A stretch of 45,563 bases of DNA from Fimbriiglobus ruber (GTDB taxonomy: Bacteria > Planctomycetota > Planctomycetia > Gemmatales > Gemmataceae). Each line of letters opens with the position of its first letter. Within the stretch, counting starts at the first letter, position 1. Shown piece by piece: positions 42,643-45,563 of this stretch. Location: contig NZ_NIDE01000012.1 of the NCBI RefSeq assembly GCF_002197845.1, forward strand, positions 1 to 45,563, in the 5' to 3' direction. Below the pieces are notes generated by a model that saw only the letters and a list, made by a program, of their open reading frames with translations, ran no database searches and was not told the origin of the DNA. The position numbers were made by a program, and so were the translations under genes.

Positions 42643-44964
42643 CTATCGCGACGGCACGGCGTAGGTGCCCGGTCTGTCAGCCGCTACGCGATCTCCATTC
42701 GTATAGATTGCTTTAGGTATCAGGGTCGGCGGGGTGCCGTCTGCGGGGAAAAAAATCACGTACTTTGGCTTTACAGGAAGTTGGAAAACAAAGGGTGCTT
42801 TTGCCTCTGAACTTAAATAGAGATCGTAACCCCCGACCGTCTTAAAAAAGCCGCCGCTCGAACAAAGCATACCGGGTTTATCCGTATAGCGGTTGTCCGT
42901 CAGATTGTTTGGGGTGATTTTTGCTATGGCCGCGAGAGTCGATTCGGGGAGGGGCTGGATGTTTTTGTCCTTTAGAGCTTGTTTGAGAGCATCGATCTTG
43001 TTTATGGGCTTTTCTTTGGGTTTTTCGACGACCTCGGGCCGGTCGAGCGGGATTTCTGGTCCGGGATCTTTGTCTTTGATCTCAGGTGGCGAATCGGTTT
43101 TTTTCTTCTCGACAGGTAAGGGATTATCTGTCTTCTCTATGGGTAGTGATGCCTCTTTATCTTTTGGATAGAGGTCGCCGTCGTTCGGCCAAGCGATTTC
43201 GCAGGCGGGCAACGCTTTTTTTAGTTCATCGAGCCCTTTAGCAGATACTTTTGTGCCGATAAGATTGATTCGCCTAAGACTTTCGCATTTATAAAAGAAT
43301 TTAAGATCATCATCGGTCACTGGCAAATTATGCAAATTGAGAAATCTCAGGTTTTTTTGGTTCTCAAATTGCACAAGGCCGGGGCCGATCAGCTTCGAGA
43401 ATTCAAAGCTAACATTGGCCAATTGAGTGCAATTTTGAAGGTAAATCAATCCGGAATCAGTTATATCCGTTTCGCCCAATTGGAGGGTATCTAGGTCTTT
43501 GCACATTTTGAAGCTGGCTAAACCCTTATCGGTCACTTTTGTACCGAAAAGATTAAGGTTAGTTAGGCTGCTGATTCCAGAAAAGTAGGCTACACCCTCG
43601 TCGCCAACAGAGGTGCGGCCCAATCCCAGGTGCTTAAGGTACAAGCAGCCCTTGAATACTTTCAGGCCATCGTCATCTATCTTGCCATTTTTGGACAGTT
43701 CAACATAAGTTAATTTGAATTCTTTGGGTAATGGAATAGAGGGGGCCGTGATTTCATTATTGATGCAAATTGTCCCGCCGATCGAGAGTACGTACTCGGC
43801 GGCTTTAAGATCTTGTGCCAAGCTACCGGGGGGTGGGGGTACTTCGCCCCCAGTCTTAGAAACGAGATCCTTGTTGACCGAAGGAATTGATCCATCGCCA
43901 ATTTGGCCAGAGGTTTGCTTTGGGCGAGAATCCAGCGCCCAGAAAGCCGCGATGAGTAGTGCCACGATTACTGTGCCGATAATGAGTAGCGGCCTGAAAG
44001 TTCGATAAGACGGTTTTCTGCTGTTAGTAATTAATGTGTAATATTCTTCATTGCTTGCGATTGCTGCAAGCTCTTCGGCCAACTCTCTTGCAGTAGGGCG
44101 AAAATCCGGTCGTTGTAAGCACTTTTCGAGGAGTGATACGACTTGAAGTGGGAAATCATAACCTTCGTGCCAACCCTTTCGTAACAATGAACCGGTGACT
44201 TCGTAGAAGCCGCGGGTTTCAGTAATAAACTCTCCGGTGAGACATCGGTACAAAACCGCGCCGAGGCTGTAAATATCGCCAGGAAACGTGCTGTCCTCCC
44301 AGGGATCGGCGTAACGATTTCCGGCCAGACGGATGCCGTATGGCACAGATCGATTTTTTCGTCCTAGCCAGCGCAAGCAATATCCTGTCCAGCGCAAAAG
44401 ACGGTTAGCGATTGAGTTGTTGTCCTGTGAGACGGCACGACACTGCCCAAAATCCAGCAACTTCACAATGCCGTCCGTAGTAATTACTAGATTCTCTGGC
44501 TTGAAGTCACCGTGAATTCGACCGAGTTCATCATGGACCAATTCTAGCGCTCTGGCTGCTCCTGCCATCAGCCGGAAGGTCCCACGCCAGGGCAGTCTTG
44601 CGTCTGGGACTAAGTAATCGCTTAGCCGTTTGCCCTCAATGCGTTCCATTACGAGACAAGCTTTACTATCTTCTAAAATGCCTTGTGCTATGTATCTAAC
44701 AATATGTTTGTAGCCATGATGCTTGTTTTCATATGCACGTATCTGCTTTAGTATGTCTGCCTCGTCCGCCAGTCGATACTGGCCGACTTCGTCGCGCGGC
44801 CATTTAGCTACTTTGACGGCGACGCACGAATTGTATTCCGGGACATATACCTCCCATACGACTCCTTGGCCGCCGTCGCCCAGAATTTTCTGAAATTTGT
44901 AAGCGCGTGCTGATCTGCTGGCCGGCGGAATAACCGGGAGATTCGGTCTATCAGGATCGGCCAC
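42643..44964 (-). CDS. Membrane Ser/Thr kinase with leucine-rich repeats, second copy
   Basis: Identical to 9520-11841: non-RD kinase (HGDFKPEN), one membrane helix, leucine-rich repeats outside. Confidence 0.9.
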   Translation of the reverse strand: MADPDRPNLPVIPPASRSARAYKFQKILGDGGQGVVWEVYVPEYNSCVAVKVAKWPRDEVGQYRLADEADILKQIRAYENKHHGYKHIVRYIAQGILEDSKACLVMERIEGKRLSDYLVPDARLPWRGTFRLMAGAARALELVHDELGRIHGDFKPENLVITTDGIVKLLDFGQCRAVSQDNNSIANRLLRWTGYCLRWLGRKNRSVPYGIRLAGNRYADPWEDSTFPGDIYSLGAVLYRCLTGEFITETRGFYEVTGSLLRKGWHEGYDFPLQVVSLLEKCLQRPDFRPTARELAEELAAIASNEEYYTLITNSRKPSYRTFRPLLIIGTVIVALLIAAFWALDSRPKQTSGQIGDGSIPSVNKDLVSKTGGEVPPPPGSLAQDLKAAEYVLSIGGTICINNEITAPSIPLPKEFKLTYVELSKNGKIDDDGLKVFKGCLYLKHLGLGRTSVGDEGVAYFSGISSLTNLNLFGTKVTDKGLASFKMCKDLDTLQLGETDITDSGLIYLQNCTQLANVSFEFSKLIGPGLVQFENQKNLRFLNLHNLPVTDDDLKFFYKCESLRRINLIGTKVSAKGLDELKKALPACEIAWPNDGDLYPKDKEASLPIEKTDNPLPVEKKKTDSPPEIKDKDPGPEIPLDRPEVVEKPKEKPINKIDALKQALKDKNIQPLPESTLAAIAKITPNNLTDNRYTDKPGMLCSSGGFFKTVGGYDLYLSSEAKAPFVFQLPVKPKYVIFFPADGTPPTLIPKAIYTNGDRVAADRPGTYAVPSR

Positions 44965-45563
44965 GAGCTTTCTCCAGAAACGGGTTAGTGATCACAAGCG
45001 AAGCGGTGTATCTTTTGGAAATGTCCACGGGTGAAATAGCGAGTATTTCTGCTGCTTTTACTTGGTCCCAACCAAAATACACAATCAAATCATTTACCGC
45101 GCGGAGCGATGAGGGAAGCTTTCCTGCTGCTCGGTGGTATGCTTTCCACGCGGTAATTTGTCTTTGGATGGGCTTGTCGGAAGCTTCGAGATGAGCCAGT
45201 CGCTCAATCAACCAATTTCGCATAGCGCTTGCCGCACGCGTATAAAAATCCTTGACGTGAATGGGTTCAGAATCACGAAAAATAGCGGCCTGGAATTCGG
45301 CAACTAGTTCCGGTGACGATGAGCTTATTGTAATCGCTTCATATCTTAATTCTTGGTTAGTTACTGCAACAATCGTGGCCAGTCGCCCTACCATGTCCCG
45401 GATTATGGCGCGTTCGCCCTCATTACGCTTAATTTTGACATTTTCAGCGTTTTCACTGATCTCTTGCGCGATAGATGAACCAAGCCATGCTTCTATTTGT
45501 TTATGACGTAATGGTGTGCCCGCAGATGTTGATCTTTCAGACGGTGTAGGCCACGCTGGTTGT
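44951..45563 (-). CDS. ECF-like sigma factor, cut by the contig end
   Basis: Same gene as 11828-12460. The window ends 20 bases before its ATG would be reached, so the first seven codons are missing here. The gene itself is complete in copy 1; the truncation is due to the contig end. Confidence 0.78.
   Translation of the reverse strand, partial: QPAWPTPSERSTSAGTPLRHKQIEAWLGSSIAQEISENAENVKIKRNEGERAIIRDMVGRLATIVAVTNQELRYEAITISSSSPELVAEFQAAIFRDSEPIHVKDFYTRAASAMRNWLIERLAHLEASDKPIQRQITAWKAYHRAAGKLPSSLRAVNDLIVYFGWDQVKAAEILAISPVDISKRYTASLVITNPFLEKARGRS

Larger units (their letters stand above)
33123..45563. repeat. Terminal redundancy, copy 2 (same sequence as 1-12440)
   Basis: This is the second reading of the first 12.4 kb. 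Trimming it would give a closed circle of about 33.12 kb. The features below repeat those of copy 1 with an offset of 33123. Confidence 0.95.

Noticed and set aside
33123-45563. A genuine 12.4-kb duplication or long terminal direct repeats of a linear element
   Set aside because: The repeat runs exactly to both window ends, both of which cut features in mid-sequence, and differs by one homopolymer base. Overlap of a circular assembly is far simpler.

Overview
The window is best read as one circular plasmid of about 33.1 kb, written out 1.4 times. Bases 1-12440 recur as 33123-45563. The only difference I can find is one extra G in a G-run (GGG at 488-490, GGGG at 33610-33613). Both contig ends fall inside features: the left end inside an origin iteron, the right end inside a sigma-factor gene. 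This is what an untrimmed circular assembly looks like. The unit is 1-33122, and everything after 33122 repeats it. The second copy carries the intact rep gene. The gene families point to a planctomycete host, probably Gemmataceae-like: ECF sigma factors beside membrane Ser/Thr kinases, a TIGR02996 plus leucine-rich-repeat protein, and a characteristic IS630 family. No chromosomal marker or RNA gene is present, so the host is inferred.

Layout of the unit. The replication origin is a set of 21-bp iterons (32959-33131) followed by a RepA-type initiator. Then come an internally deleted IS630 element, two small unknown genes, a MobF relaxase-helicase on the minus strand, a DUF433/PIN-like toxin-antitoxin pair, and parA-parB with five 18-bp palindromes that are candidate parS sites. 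Next is a minus-strand operon of an ECF sigma factor and a transmembrane kinase with leucine-rich repeats. Bases 12.7-17.5 kb hold small unknown and membrane proteins, one of them glycine-zipper rich, leading into a VirD4/TraG coupling protein. There is a relaxase and a coupling protein but no VirB channel, so the plasmid looks mobilizable rather than self-conjugative.

Bases 17.5-33 kb are accessory. They hold an unknown 233-aa protein and a segment bounded by a 19-bp direct repeat (exported protein, XRE regulator, YhcG-type PDDEXK protein). A broken Fic gene follows, then a second ECF sigma factor with a large exported protein and a second membrane kinase. Facing that kinase is a third, paralogous kinase that has lost its N-lobe. 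The rest is a tyrosine recombinase, small exported and membrane peptides, a tandem ACT-domain protein, a TIGR02996/LRR protein, a gene-poor stretch, and a third sigma-like protein just before the origin.

The most unusual theme is the density of signalling genes for a 33-kb plasmid: three sigma-like regulators, two complete membrane kinases and one truncated kinase. The sigma-exported protein-kinase row (21563-25532) and the sigma-LRR kinase pair (9520-12460) are the best candidates for undescribed signalling systems. The small-protein row upstream of the coupling protein is the best candidate for a new mobilization-associated or membrane-active module.
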